A DNA stretch of 64,000 bases from Streptococcaceae bacterium AF77-01CM03A (GCA_027665725.1 JAQDDS010000002.1:406140-470139), one strand, 5' to 3'; shown: positions 32,419 to 41,548, counted from the stretch's first letter. Notes: generated by a model from the sequence alone, not told the origin. Made by a program: numbers and translations.

Positions 32419-33349
32419 TCATAAACTCCTGTTTTACAGCCTTGCATCCTTGGACACTACCTCGACGTCTCATTTCAGCTTCGATGCTGTTTAGAACTTC
32501 CCATTTGTTGAGACTCCACATAGGACCAATCAGCATGTCTCTAGGTGCATCTCCTGTTATGCGATGGATAACAATATGTTTGGGAATAATTTCTAGTTGG
32601 TCACAGATAACCTTGACATATTCATCCTGACTCATGAGCTGCAAACGACCTTCGTGGTAATCCCGCTGCATCCGAGTATTGGTCATGAGGTGAAGTAGGT
32701 GAAGCTTAATCCCTTGAATATCATTATCAGTCACACACCGACGAACATTTTCCACCATCATGTCATGAGTTTCACCTGGTAAACCATTAATCAAATGAGA
32801 TACAATTTCAATCTTGGGATATTTTCTCAAGCGCTTGACCGTCTCCACGTAGAGTTCATAGGAGTGGGCACGGTTAATCAATTCAGAAGTTTCTTCATAG
32901 GTTGTTTGTAAACCTAACTCTACAGTAACATGCATTCGCTCTGATAGTTCTGCCAAGTATTCGATAGTCTCATCAGGCAGACAATCTGGTCGTGTACCGA
33001 TATTGATTCCAACCACACCAGGTTCATTAATAGCTTGTTCATAGCGTTCACGAATGACTTCGAGCTTTTCATGAGTATTAGTAAAGTTTTGGAAATAGAC
33101 TAGATATTTTTTTACATCTGGCCATTTACGGTGCATAAAGTCAATTTCCTTATAAAATTGCTCACGAATAGGAGCGTCAGGGGCGACGATAGCGTCTCCA
33201 GAACCAGAAACCGTACAGAAAGTACAACCTCCATGAGCTACTGTACCATCACGATTGGGACAATCAAATCCAGCATCGATAGGAACTTTGAAAGTTTTTT
33301 CTCCAAATAAATTTCGATAATAATCATTCAAGGTATTATAGGATTTCAT
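32402..33349 (-). CDS. mnmL: Radical SAM protein MnmL (YtqA, TIGR01212)
   Basis: 315 residues from the ATG at 33349. The N-terminal cysteine cluster, DCPNRDGTVAHGGCTFC, provides the Fe-S ligands. INIGTRPDCLPDE, VELGLQTTYEETSELINRAHS and HLINGLPGETHDMM complete the radical SAM barrel. It is the YtqA family, recently linked to conversion of the cmnm5U wobble base towards nm5U for MnmM. An upstream in-frame start at 33385 would add 12 residues, but it overlaps the -35 box. The -10 box is seven bases before the ATG and there is no ribosome site, which predicts a leaderless message. Confidence 0.85.
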   Translation of the reverse strand: MKSYNTLNDYYRNLFGEKTFKVPIDAGFDCPNRDGTVAHGGCTFCTVSGSGDAIVAPDAPIREQFYKEIDFMHRKWPDVKKYLVYFQNFTNTHEKLEVIRERYEQAINEPGVVGINIGTRPDCLPDETIEYLAELSERMHVTVELGLQTTYEETSELINRAHSYELYVETVKRLRKYPKIEIVSHLINGLPGETHDMMVENVRRCVTDNDIQGIKLHLLHLMTNTRMQRDYHEGRLQLMSQDEYVKVICDQLEIIPKHIVIHRITGDAPRDMLIGPMWSLNKWEVLNSIEAEMRRRGSVQGCKAVKQEFMNEKTT

Positions 33350-33356
33350 AGCTAAT

Positions 33357-33385
33357 ATTATATCAGAAATCACTAATAAACTCAA
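33357..33385 (-). promoter_or_regulatory. mnmL operon promoter (leaderless)
   Basis: On the minus strand TTGAGT (33385-33380), 17 bp, TATAAT (33362-33357) with TGA before it. The ATG at 33349 follows the -10 box after seven bases, so transcription starts at or one base before the start codon. Confidence 0.75.
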
Positions 33386-33455
33386 AAACAGCTAGTATAT
33401 AAAAGTTTTGAAAATCTCTTTGTATTAAAAAAATTCAATTTTTTTTAAAAAAACC

Positions 33456-33483
33456 TTTACAAAAATTTTTAAAGTGATATAAT
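33456..33483 (+). promoter_or_regulatory. ptsG promoter
   Basis: TTTACA (33456-33461), 16 bp, TATAAT (33478-33483) with an extending TG. Confidence 0.75.
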
Positions 33484-33499
33484 AAAAAGCAGAAATACT

Positions 33500-33524
33500 G
33501 CAAACGTTTTCGTAAAACGTTTGC
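33500..33524 (+). promoter_or_regulatory. 25-nt perfect palindrome in the ptsG leader
   Basis: GCAAACGTTTT, centre CGT, AAAACGTTTGC. It lies about 10 bp after the expected transcription start. Both halves resemble cre half-sites (AAACGTTT), so it may be a CcpA or LacI-family operator acting as a roadblock. Alternatively it is an mRNA hairpin near the ribosome site at 33538. Confidence 0.6.
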
Positions 33525-33549
33525 GTAAATAAAAAATAAGGAGATTTGA

Positions 33550-35736
33550 ATGATGAAAGATACATTCAAAAATGTCTTGTCTTTCGAGTTTTGGCAAAAA
33601 TTCGGTAAGGCTCTAATGGTGGTTATCGCTGTTATGCCAGCGGCTGGATTGATGATTTCAATCGGTAAGTCGCTCGTAATGATTAACCCTAACTTTGCAC
33701 CACTTGTTATTACTGGTGGTATTCTTGAGCAAATTGGTTGGGGGGTTATTGGTAACCTTCATATTTTATTCGCTCTAGCTATTGGAGGAAGCTGGGCTAA
33801 AGAACGTGCTGGTGGTGCTTTTGCTGCCGGTCTAGCATTTATCTTAATCAACCGTATCACTGGTACAATCTTTGGTGTATCAGGAGACATGCTGAAAGAT
33901 CCAAATGCTACGGTTTCAACACTATTGGGTGGATCAATCAAAGTTTCTGATTACTTTATTAGTGTTATGGAAGCTCCAGCACTTAACATGGGTGTATTTG
34001 TAGGGATTATTTCTGGTTTTGTAGGGGCAACTGCCTTTAACAAATACTACAACTTCCGTAAACTTCCAGATGCACTTTCATTCTTTAACGGAAAACGTTT
34101 TGTACCGTTTGTAGTTATTCTTCGTTCAGCAATTGCTGCAATCCTTCTTGCAATTTTCTGGCCACTTGTTCAAACAGGTATTAACAGCTTTGGTATTTGG
34201 ATTGCCAACTCACAAGAAACAGCTCCAGTTCTAGCACCATTCTTGTATGGTACTTTGGAACGCTTACTCTTGCCATTTGGACTTCACCACATGTTGACTA
34301 TCCCAATGAACTATACAGCTCTTGGTGGTACTTATGATGTCATGACTGGTGCAGCAAAAGGTACTCAAGTATTTGGTCAAGATCCACTTTGGCTTGCATG
34401 GGTAACTGACCTTGTAAACCTTAAAGGTACTGACGCGGCTCAATACCAACACTTGTTAGATACAGTACATCCAGCTCGTTTCAAAGTTGGACAAATGATT
34501 GGTTCGTTTGGTATCTTGATGGGTGTAATTGTGGCTATCTACCGTAACGTTGATCCAGATAAGAAACACCAATACAAAGGTATGATGATCGCAACTGCTC
34601 TTGCAACATTCTTGACAGGGGTAACTGAACCAATTGAGTACATGTTCATGTTCATCGCAACACCTCTTTACCTTGTTTACGCTCTTGTTCAAGGTGCTGC
34701 CTTTGCAATGGCTGATGTTGTGAACCTTCGTGTGCACTCATTCGGTTCAATCGAATTCTTGACTCGTACTCCGCTAGCTATCAATGCTGGTATTGGTATG
34801 GATATTGTTAACTTTATCTGGGTAACTGTCCTCTTTGCAGTTATCATGTACTTTATCGCTAACTTCATGATTAAGAAATTCAACTATGCAACTCCAGGAC
34901 GTAACGGTAACTACGAAAATGCAGATGGTTCTTCTGAATCTTCAGCTGCTGGTGAAACTAAAGTTGCAGAAGCTTCTCAAGCCGTTAACATCATCAACCT
35001 TCTCGGTGGACGTGCGAATATCGTTGATGTCGACGCATGTATGACTCGTCTTCGCGTTACTGTAAAAGATGCAGAAAAAGTTGGAACAGAAGAACAATGG
35101 AAATCTGAAGGAGCTATGGGACTTGTTATGAAAGGACAAGGTGTTCAAGCTATCTACGGACCTAAAGCTGACGTTTTGAAATCAGATATCCAAGATATCC
35201 TTGATTCTGGAGAGGTAATTCCTGAAACTCTTCCAAGTCAAATGGCAGCAACTCAAAAAGATACTGTTGTCTACAAAGGTGTAACTGAAGAAGTTTATTC
35301 AGTTGCTGATGGTCAAGTTATTGAATTGGAACAAGTTAAAGATCCAGTCTTCTCGCAAAAAATGATGGGTGATGGATTTGCAGTAGAACCAGCAAACGGA
35401 AACATTGTATCTCCAGTTTCTGGTACTGTATCAAGTGTCTTCCCTACTAAACATGCTCTTGGTCTTGTAACTGAAGCAGGTCTTGAAGTTCTTGTTCACA
35501 TTGGTCTTGATACTGTAAGTCTTGAAGGAAAACCATTTGAAGTGGTGGTTTCAGAAGGTCAAACAGTAGCTGCTGGTGATCTCTTGGTCAAAGCTGACCT
35601 CGGAGCTATTCAAGCTGCTGAGCGTGAAACTACAACAGTAGTAGTCTTTACAAATGGAGATGCCATCAAGTCAGTTAAATTAGAACAAACCGGTTCTCTT
35701 GCAGCCAAAACAGCAGTTGCAAAAGTAGAATTGTAA
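33550..35736 (+). CDS. ptsG: Glucose-family PTS permease, EIICBA
   Basis: 728 residues. The EIIC membrane domain (about 1-430) has RITGTIFGVSGDMLKDPN and TGVTEPIEYMFMF. EIIB (about 475-555) has the phospho-Cys in DVDACMTRLRV. EIIA (about 590-728) has the phospho-His in VLVHIGLDTV. It imports and phosphorylates glucose (possibly also glucosamine or mannose), taking phosphate from HPr. All three domains in one chain is the usual arrangement for this streptococcal protein. Strong codon bias suggests high expression. It is monocistronic or weakly coupled to the next gene through a hairpin. Confidence 0.92.
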   Translation: MMKDTFKNVLSFEFWQKFGKALMVVIAVMPAAGLMISIGKSLVMINPNFAPLVITGGILEQIGWGVIGNLHILFALAIGGSWAKERAGGAFAAGLAFILINRITGTIFGVSGDMLKDPNATVSTLLGGSIKVSDYFISVMEAPALNMGVFVGIISGFVGATAFNKYYNFRKLPDALSFFNGKRFVPFVVILRSAIAAILLAIFWPLVQTGINSFGIWIANSQETAPVLAPFLYGTLERLLLPFGLHHMLTIPMNYTALGGTYDVMTGAAKGTQVFGQDPLWLAWVTDLVNLKGTDAAQYQHLLDTVHPARFKVGQMIGSFGILMGVIVAIYRNVDPDKKHQYKGMMIATALATFLTGVTEPIEYMFMFIATPLYLVYALVQGAAFAMADVVNLRVHSFGSIEFLTRTPLAINAGIGMDIVNFIWVTVLFAVIMYFIANFMIKKFNYATPGRNGNYENADGSSESSAAGETKVAEASQAVNIINLLGGRANIVDVDACMTRLRVTVKDAEKVGTEEQWKSEGAMGLVMKGQGVQAIYGPKADVLKSDIQDILDSGEVIPETLPSQMAATQKDTVVYKGVTEEVYSVADGQVIELEQVKDPVFSQKMMGDGFAVEPANGNIVSPVSGTVSSVFPTKHALGLVTEAGLEVLVHIGLDTVSLEGKPFEVVVSEGQTVAAGDLLVKADLGAIQAAERETTTVVVFTNGDAIKSVKLEQTGSLAAKTAVAKVEL

Positions 35737-35745
35737 TACACTAAG

Positions 35746-35772
35746 GGGTTGGAAGCTGTTTTCCAACCTCTT
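35746..35772 (+). terminator. Hairpin between ptsG and the EEP gene
   Basis: GGTTGGAA pairs with TTCCAACC around GCTGTT. The T content after it is low (TCTTGTTTAT), so termination is probably partial. Confidence 0.55.
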
Positions 35773-35789
35773 GTTTATAGGAGAAAAGC

Positions 35790-36608
35790 ATGAAGTTTTT
35801 AACACTCAATACTCATAGTTGGATGGAAAAAAATCCTGAAGAAAAATTTCAGCTCTTGTTGCAAGATATACTTGAAAACAGTTATGATTTGATTTGTTTT
35901 CAAGAGATTAACCAAGAAATTACATCAACTCAAGTAGAGTCTGGACCACTTTACAATCCGTTACCTTCAGCAGAACCCATTCACCAAGACCACTATGTGC
36001 GTCTTTTGGTAGAGAAGTTGGCTGAAAAAGGACTGGACTATTATTGGACATGGGCTTATAATCATATCGGCTATGACCGTTATCATGAGGGTGTTTCAAT
36101 TCTATCTAAAACACCGATTGAGGCACGTGAAATTTTGGTTTCAGATGTAGATGATCCAACTGATTATCACACTCGTCGAGTTGCACTAGTAGAAACAGTA
36201 GTAGAAGGTAAAGAGCTTGCAGTTGCGAGTGTGCATCTCTCTTGGTGGGATAAAGGATTCCAAGAGGAATGGGCAAGATTTGAAGCAGTTTTAAAAGAGT
36301 TGAATAAACCTCTGTTACTAGCAGGAGATTTCAACAACCCTGCAGGTCAGGAAGGATATCAAGCTATTCTAACTAGTCCGCTAGGCTTACAGGATGCCTA
36401 TGAAGTTGCAAAAGAGAGAAGTGGAAGCTACACTGTTCCTCCAGAAATCGATGGTTGGAAAGGGAATTCAGAACCTCTTCGAATTGATTACGTCTTTACG
36501 ACAAAAGATCTTCAGGTAGAAAAGTTACAGGTAGTTTTTGATGGCCAAGCAAGTCCGCAGGTCAGTGATCACTACGGTCTTCAAGCAGAACTTTCTTGGA
36601 AGAATTGA
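35790..36608 (+). CDS. Endonuclease/exonuclease/phosphatase-family hydrolase
   Basis: 272 residues of the EEP (DNase I-like) fold without a signal peptide. Catalytic motifs visible are LICFQEINQE (metal Glu), HLSWWDKG, LAGDFNNPAG (Asp/Asn) and SPQVSDHYG (terminal Asp-His). Relatives include sphingomyelinases, phosphatases and nucleases. The cytoplasmic location and the position behind the glucose permease suggest a phosphatase acting on a metabolite, but this is inference. GGAG ribosome site. Confidence 0.82.
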   Translation: MKFLTLNTHSWMEKNPEEKFQLLLQDILENSYDLICFQEINQEITSTQVESGPLYNPLPSAEPIHQDHYVRLLVEKLAEKGLDYYWTWAYNHIGYDRYHEGVSILSKTPIEAREILVSDVDDPTDYHTRRVALVETVVEGKELAVASVHLSWWDKGFQEEWARFEAVLKELNKPLLLAGDFNNPAGQEGYQAILTSPLGLQDAYEVAKERSGSYTVPPEIDGWKGNSEPLRIDYVFTTKDLQVEKLQVVFDGQASPQVSDHYGLQAELSWKN

Positions 36609-36635
36609 TATAACTAGTTTACTAAATACAATAGG

Positions 36636-36662
36636 CTCCCTTCTAATTTAGAAGGGAGTTTC
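36636..36662 (+). terminator. Terminator after the EEP gene
   Basis: CTCCCTTCT, loop AATTT, AGAAGGGAG, then TTTC. The stem is good and the T-run short. Confidence 0.7.
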
Positions 36663-36698
36663 ATGTGCTAAAAAGGTTAATATAGTCAAAGTTTTCAG

Positions 36699-36726
36699 TT
36701 GAATAACTTGTAAAATGAAATAAAAT
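36699..36726 (+). promoter_or_regulatory. cppA promoter
   Basis: TTGAAT (36699-36704), 16 bp, TAAAAT (36721-36726), then a GGAGG ribosome site 20 bp later. Confidence 0.55.
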
Positions 36727-36756
36727 CCTTTAAAATAAAAAGTGTTGGAGGAATTT

Positions 36757-37482
36757 ATGAATGTAAATCAAATTGTGCGTATGATCCCGACGCTAAAGAT
36801 AAATAATAGAAGATTAAATGAATTGTTTTATATCCAAACCTTGGGTATGAAACCCTTGCTTGAAGAGTCGGCTTTCTTATCGCTAGGAGACCAGTCAGGC
36901 ATTGAAAAATTGGTTTTAGAAGAATCACCAAGTATGAGAAGCCGCAAGGTTGAAGGGATCAAAAAATTAGCTAGATTGATTGTAAAAGTAGCGAATCCAT
37001 CCGAGATTGAAGCCTTACTAGCTAGAATGGAAAAACTTCCTCAACTCTATAAAGGAAATAAGGGATTTGCTTTTGAAATCCTTTCACCAGAAGGAGATCT
37101 TGTCCTAATCCATGCGGAAGATGACATCAAAGATTTGAGAGAGTTTGATGAAACTGTTACTTTCCCAAAAGATGAGAAAGTGCAATATTTGACAGCGTTT
37201 GATATTTCAGTAGAGATTAACTTGCCTGAAGAAACGACAAGCCTGCTTGAAAAAGAGGAAATCGAAACTAGCCTAACTTTTAAACAAGCTCAAGGTAGTG
37301 ATTTGCTTGTTGAAAATAATGTAACTTGGGATTTGTCTATGTTGAAATTCCAAGTAAAAGAACTTGAATTGGCTAGTCTCCGTCAACGTTTTGAAACTGC
37401 AGGTTACTTTATTCCTAAGTCTGAGAAGTTTTTCCTAACCAAGGATACCAACAATATCGAATTGTGGTTTGAAGAAGTATGA
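36757..37482 (+). CDS. cppA: CppA, vicinal-oxygen-chelate-fold protein
   Basis: 241 residues beginning MNVNQIVRMIPTLKINNRRL. It is related in fold to glyoxalase/bleomycin resistance proteins and known in streptococci as CppA, described as a C3-degrading proteinase. There is no signal peptide or protease motif, so I treat the proteinase label with caution. The start at 36757 follows GGAGG by 8 nt; a TTG at 36742 overlaps that site. Its stop overlaps the next gene (ATGA), coupling the two. Confidence 0.82.
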   Translation: MNVNQIVRMIPTLKINNRRLNELFYIQTLGMKPLLEESAFLSLGDQSGIEKLVLEESPSMRSRKVEGIKKLARLIVKVANPSEIEALLARMEKLPQLYKGNKGFAFEILSPEGDLVLIHAEDDIKDLREFDETVTFPKDEKVQYLTAFDISVEINLPEETTSLLEKEEIETSLTFKQAQGSDLLVENNVTWDLSMLKFQVKELELASLRQRFETAGYFIPKSEKFFLTKDTNNIELWFEEV

Positions 37483-38411
37483 GAGAATTAGTTATCCAAA
37501 AAATAGAGCAACAAATTGAGGCAGGGATTTATCCTGGTGCCTCTTTTGCGTATTATCGGGATGGAGAATGGTCTGATTGGTACCTCGGAGAAGCAAATCC
37601 AGAAATTGGAGAGCAGACTTGTCAAGGTTTAGTCTATGATTTGGCAAGTGTGAGCAAAGTTGTCGGAGTTGGAACTGTCTTAACTTTTTTATGGCATCAA
37701 GGGGAATTAGATATAGAAAAGTCAGTGACTGAATTTTTACCTGACTCTGATTACCCAGATATCACCATTCGTCAACTCCTCACTCATGCCACAGACTTGG
37801 ACCCTTATATTCCCAATCGTGACCAGTTGAATGCAGAAGAATTGAAAGAAGCTATGTTTCATCTTAATCGACGAGAGAAGCGAGCCTTTCTATATTCAGA
37901 TGTGCACTTTCTCTTGCTCGGTTTTCTCTTGGAAAGATATTTTGATAAGGACTTGGATCAGATTTTGCAAGAGCAAGTTTTGGATCCATGGAAGATGAAG
38001 GAAACGAGGTTTGGTCCTGTAACTTGTGCTGTGCCGACTGTTCGGGGACAGAAAGCAGGAGTAGTGCACGATCCAAAGGCACGTTTACTAGGCAGACATG
38101 CTGGGAGTGCAGGCTTGTTTTCAACCGTAAAAGATTTAGAAATCTTCCTAGAGCATTATTTACAGGATGATTTTGCTGCAGATTTGAGCCAGAATTTCTC
38201 AGATTTAGATGATAAAGAGCGTTCGCTAGCTTGGAACCTAGAAGGTGAGTGGCTAGACCATACAGGCTATACTGGTACCTTTATCATGTGGAATCGTAAG
38301 AAGCAGGAAGCTGCTATTTTCTTGTCTAATAGAACCTACGAAAAGGATGAGCGTAGCCAGTGGATACTAGACCGTAATCAGGTCATGGATCTAATTCGTG
38401 AAGCAGACTAG
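37479..38411 (+). CDS. Beta-lactamase-fold serine hydrolase (class C-like)
   Basis: 310 residues. The SxxK motif is SVSK (about 58-61), with a YSD as the second motif (about 140). HTGYTGT serves as the third motif in place of KTG. There is no signal peptide, so it is probably a cytoplasmic esterase or peptidase of the penicillin-binding fold, not a resistance enzyme. It overlaps cppA by four bases and precedes a transporter by 9 bp; all three seem to be one operon. Confidence 0.83.
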   Translation: MRELVIQKIEQQIEAGIYPGASFAYYRDGEWSDWYLGEANPEIGEQTCQGLVYDLASVSKVVGVGTVLTFLWHQGELDIEKSVTEFLPDSDYPDITIRQLLTHATDLDPYIPNRDQLNAEELKEAMFHLNRREKRAFLYSDVHFLLLGFLLERYFDKDLDQILQEQVLDPWKMKETRFGPVTCAVPTVRGQKAGVVHDPKARLLGRHAGSAGLFSTVKDLEIFLEHYLQDDFAADLSQNFSDLDDKERSLAWNLEGEWLDHTGYTGTFIMWNRKKQEAAIFLSNRTYEKDERSQWILDRNQVMDLIREAD

Positions 38412-38420
38412 GGAGGAAGT

Positions 38421-39332
38421 ATGTCAAAAGCTTTTAAAGGAACTCTTTTTACAGTCATTGCGGGTATTGCATGGGGCTTGTCTGGAACCAGTGGTCAGTA
38501 CCTGATGGCTCATGGGATTTCAGCTCTAGTTCTAACCAATATCCGTTTGATTGTTGCAGGTCTCCTCTTGGTTCTATTGTCCTATATAAAGTCTAAGGAA
38601 CAATTTCTAGCTTTTTTAAGGGATAAATCAAGTCTCTTTTCACTCTTGTTATTTTCATTATTTGGTCTCTTTCTAAATCAATTGGCCTATTTATCGGCTA
38701 TTCAGGAGACAAATGCTGGTACAGCGACAGTGCTTCAGTATGTCTGTCCTGTTGGTATTCTAGCATTGACTTGTATAAAGGATAAGGTAGCACCTACTAT
38801 AGCAGAAATTATTTCTATGATTTTGGCTATAGGAGGGACCTTTCTCATTGCAACTCATGGACAGTTGGATCAGCTCTCAATGACACCGGCTGGTCTCTTT
38901 TGGGGCTTGTTCTCTGCTTTAACCTATGCTCTTTATATCATTTTACCCATTAAACTAATTCAAAAGTGGGGGAGCATTTTGGTTATTGGTGTTGGAATGG
39001 CCATTTCTGGTTTTGTGGCAGTTCCATTTACTGGAATTATCGGCGCTAGAATTCCTATGTCATTTGATATTTTTCTAGCCTTTGCTGGAATTATTCTTAT
39101 TGGAACGGTTTTTGCCTACACAGCCTTTCTCAAGGGAGTCAGTATGGTTGGACCAGTTAAGTCGAGTCTCTTGGCTTCGATTGAGCCAATCTCTGCGGTG
39201 TTTTTTGCTTTCATGATTATGGGAGATATTTTTTATCCTGTAGATTTTCTTGGTATGGCAATGATTTTGTTGGCTGTAACTATTATTTCTTTAAAGGATT
39301 TAATGCTAGAAAAGAAACATAAGTCTATTTAA
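38421..39332 (+). CDS. DMT-superfamily transporter (two EamA domains)
   Basis: 303 residues with ten membrane helices and two EamA repeats. The first opens with FTVIAGIAWGLSGTSGQYLM and the second with FWGLFSALTYALYIILP. LKGVSMVGPVKSSLLASIEPISAVFFAF is the typical second-repeat signature. It probably exports a small metabolite or amino acid. GGGAGG precedes the ATG. Last gene of the cppA operon. Confidence 0.87.
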   Translation: MSKAFKGTLFTVIAGIAWGLSGTSGQYLMAHGISALVLTNIRLIVAGLLLVLLSYIKSKEQFLAFLRDKSSLFSLLLFSLFGLFLNQLAYLSAIQETNAGTATVLQYVCPVGILALTCIKDKVAPTIAEIISMILAIGGTFLIATHGQLDQLSMTPAGLFWGLFSALTYALYIILPIKLIQKWGSILVIGVGMAISGFVAVPFTGIIGARIPMSFDIFLAFAGIILIGTVFAYTAFLKGVSMVGPVKSSLLASIEPISAVFFAFMIMGDIFYPVDFLGMAMILLAVTIISLKDLMLEKKHKSI

Positions 39333-39338
39333 AGACAG

Positions 39339-39366
39339 AACAACCATATAAAGAGGTTGTTTTTTT
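39339..39366 (+). terminator. Terminator of the cppA operon
   Basis: AACAACC, 9-nt loop, GGTTGTT and a T-run. Confidence 0.88.
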
Positions 39367-39444
39367 ATGTTTTGCATTAATTTATATAATTTTAAGATTG
39401 AAAGTTTATAATAAAGTTACAAGAATAAGTTAAACGGAGGAGAT

Positions 39445-40203
39445 ATGAATTTTATACAAAGTATTCATCCTGCTAAACCTTTAAGATACTTAAAATGGTT
39501 TGATATCTTAATCGTCACTGTTTTAATGTTTGGAGAGTTTATCATCCGTTCTACTCAACAATTTATGGAGAGTCTATCACCTTCAGCTGTTGCTAGTGTT
39601 GCGGAAACTACAACAAATGTAGCAAGTGATGGGGCAGCCTATTCTAGTAATTTTTCTTTTCAACTGATTATGCTAGGGATTACTTTGCTCTACCTCCTGA
39701 TTCGAAACTATGATTTTAAACAGCTTCCAATTCGCTTTACTTGGTCAGTTTTGATTTGGGTTCCACTTATCTTTGCAGTTGTTGGAATAATTGGAGATAT
39801 TGTAACAACCCTTAGCGGTGAGTACAATTATTTTAATCCTCAGTTGATTCCTTTTATAGATCCCATGGAAATCATTAGAAAATTCATGGCCTTGACGCCA
39901 ATGGCCATTGGTTATGCTCTTCTAAATGGTTTTTACGAAGAATTTTTCTTCTTGGGCTTACTGACTTCAGTCAAAGAAAAACATAAGTGGTTAGTCCTAG
40001 TTTACTCCGTAATAATCAGGATTTCTTTCCATACCTATCAAGGATTACTCTGGGCATTGGTTATTGGTCTTGTTTATGGTCTCCTTTATTACTTCTTGTA
40101 CAAGTATGTGGTCAAGAATCTCCTCCCATTCTTCCTCATGCATGCCTTGGCAGATATGTTTGGATCAAGTCTTATGTACCTCTTGATTACGTGGGCATCT
40201 TAA
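39445..40203 (+). CDS. CPBP-family intramembrane protease-like protein
   Basis: 252 residues with about six membrane helices. The CPBP (Abi) motifs are seen as EE in NGFYEEFFFLGLL (about 167-168), His in RISFHTYQG and HALAD. The usual first motif is EExxxR; here the arginine position is Leu, so activity may be altered. Family members are self-immunity or prenyl-processing-type membrane proteases. CGGAGG ribosome site; monocistronic. Confidence 0.78.
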   Translation: MNFIQSIHPAKPLRYLKWFDILIVTVLMFGEFIIRSTQQFMESLSPSAVASVAETTTNVASDGAAYSSNFSFQLIMLGITLLYLLIRNYDFKQLPIRFTWSVLIWVPLIFAVVGIIGDIVTTLSGEYNYFNPQLIPFIDPMEIIRKFMALTPMAIGYALLNGFYEEFFFLGLLTSVKEKHKWLVLVYSVIIRISFHTYQGLLWALVIGLVYGLLYYFLYKYVVKNLLPFFLMHALADMFGSSLMYLLITWAS

Positions 40204-40210
40204 GTATCAA

Positions 40211-40240
40211 AAAAACCACTCGAATAGAGTGGCTTTTTGG
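40211..40240. terminator. Bidirectional terminator between the CPBP gene and pyrP
   Basis: CCACTC (40216-40221) and GAGTGG (40227-40232) with A-run before and T-run after. Confidence 0.8.
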
Positions 40241-40241
40241 T

Positions 40242-41525
40242 TTAATCTTTGTTTTCGTATGGCAAGATCAAGTTTAGGATGATACCTGTCATGGCTGAAA
40301 GGGCAGTACCAGAAAGTGTAACTGGACCAAGTTTAAGGATTGCTCCACCAAGTCCAAGTACCAACATCGCACTTGCGATGATAAGGTTACGCATTTGACC
40401 AAAATCAACACGTTCCTTGATCAAGACTTTCAAACCGTTGCTGGCGATAACCCCATAAAGAAGGATTGACATTCCACCAAGTACAGCGTTTGGAATTGTA
40501 GAAATCAAGGCAGTGAATTTTCCAAGGAAGCTAAGGGCGATAGCGATAAAAGCAGCGTTACGGATAACAGATACAGAAGCGATGCGAGTCATACCGATAA
40601 CCCCAGTATTTTCACCGTAAGTTGTATTTGCTGGTCCACCAAGGAAGGCAGAAACAGAAGTTGCGATACCGTCACCAAGAAGGGTACGGTGAAGACCTGG
40701 ATCTTTCAAGAATTGGCGTCCACAGATTTGACCTAGAACGGTGTGGTCTCCGATATGTTCAGAAATAGTTACGATAGCGATTGGTAAGATTGCGATTGTT
40801 TCCGGACCAAAGTAAAGATTGTATTGTTTGAAGGCACCACCTGTATTAAATGGTAGGTAGAAACCAGGAATTTCAAACCAGTTAGCTTGAAGAACAGGAG
40901 TGAAGTCAACTAAGCCAAGTGCTAGCGCGAAGAGATATCCACCAATAATTGCAAAGAGGAAAGGAATGATACGAAGGAAACCTTTTCCTTTTGTATTGAT
41001 AAAAGCAGCAATCAAGAAAGTAACAACGGCTACAAGAGCGTTTTTCCAGTTGCCGTCAGCTACAAGACCAGCATTGGTTACGGCAGAACCAGCAAGCCCA
41101 AGACCGATAACGATAATCATAGGACCAATAATGATTGGAGGCAAGAGTTTATCAATCCATTTTGTACCTGCGAAGCGAACACTTGCAGCAACAAGGACAT
41201 AAACAAAACCAGTTAGGATAACCCCTGTCTGAGCAGCAGATACATCACCCCCCATTTCTTTCATGGCAAGTGACATGGCTGTAATAAAGGCGAAAGAAGA
41301 ACCAAGATAAACAGGAACTCTAAAACCTGTTGCAATCATATAGATGAGGGTACCAACCCCTGAAGCAAAGAGGGCAACAGATACAGGCATTCCCAAAATC
41401 AGTGGTACCAAGATGGTTGCACCAAACATGGCAAACACGTGCTGGAAGCTGAGAAGAATTCCCTTACCAGCAGAAGGACGTTGGTCGACGTCTAATAACA
41501 AATCAACAGTTGATTCTTGTTTCAT
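40242..41525 (-). CDS. pyrP: Uracil permease
   Basis: 427 residues of the nucleobase:cation symporter-2 family with 12-14 membrane helices. The signature is GPETIAILPIAIVTISEHIGDHTVLG (shown only in part: the Glu and the SEHIGD block are the substrate site). GGPANTTYGENTGVIGMTR is the second conserved block. It imports uracil for salvage. The 160-nt leader holds a PyrR-binding hairpin and a terminator, so uptake would be shut down when UMP is plentiful, together with the pyrR operon. Confidence 0.93.
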   Translation of the reverse strand: MKQESTVDLLLDVDQRPSAGKGILLSFQHVFAMFGATILVPLILGMPVSVALFASGVGTLIYMIATGFRVPVYLGSSFAFITAMSLAMKEMGGDVSAAQTGVILTGFVYVLVAASVRFAGTKWIDKLLPPIIIGPMIIVIGLGLAGSAVTNAGLVADGNWKNALVAVVTFLIAAFINTKGKGFLRIIPFLFAIIGGYLFALALGLVDFTPVLQANWFEIPGFYLPFNTGGAFKQYNLYFGPETIAILPIAIVTISEHIGDHTVLGQICGRQFLKDPGLHRTLLGDGIATSVSAFLGGPANTTYGENTGVIGMTRIASVSVIRNAAFIAIALSFLGKFTALISTIPNAVLGGMSILLYGVIASNGLKVLIKERVDFGQMRNLIIASAMLVLGLGGAILKLGPVTLSGTALSAMTGIILNLILPYENKD

Positions 41526-41548
41526 AAATACCTCACTTTTTGGGCATC

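Noticed and set aside
37479..38411. Beta-lactamase resistance gene
   Set aside because: No signal peptide and the third motif is HTG-like; it is a penicillin-binding-fold hydrolase of unknown substrate.
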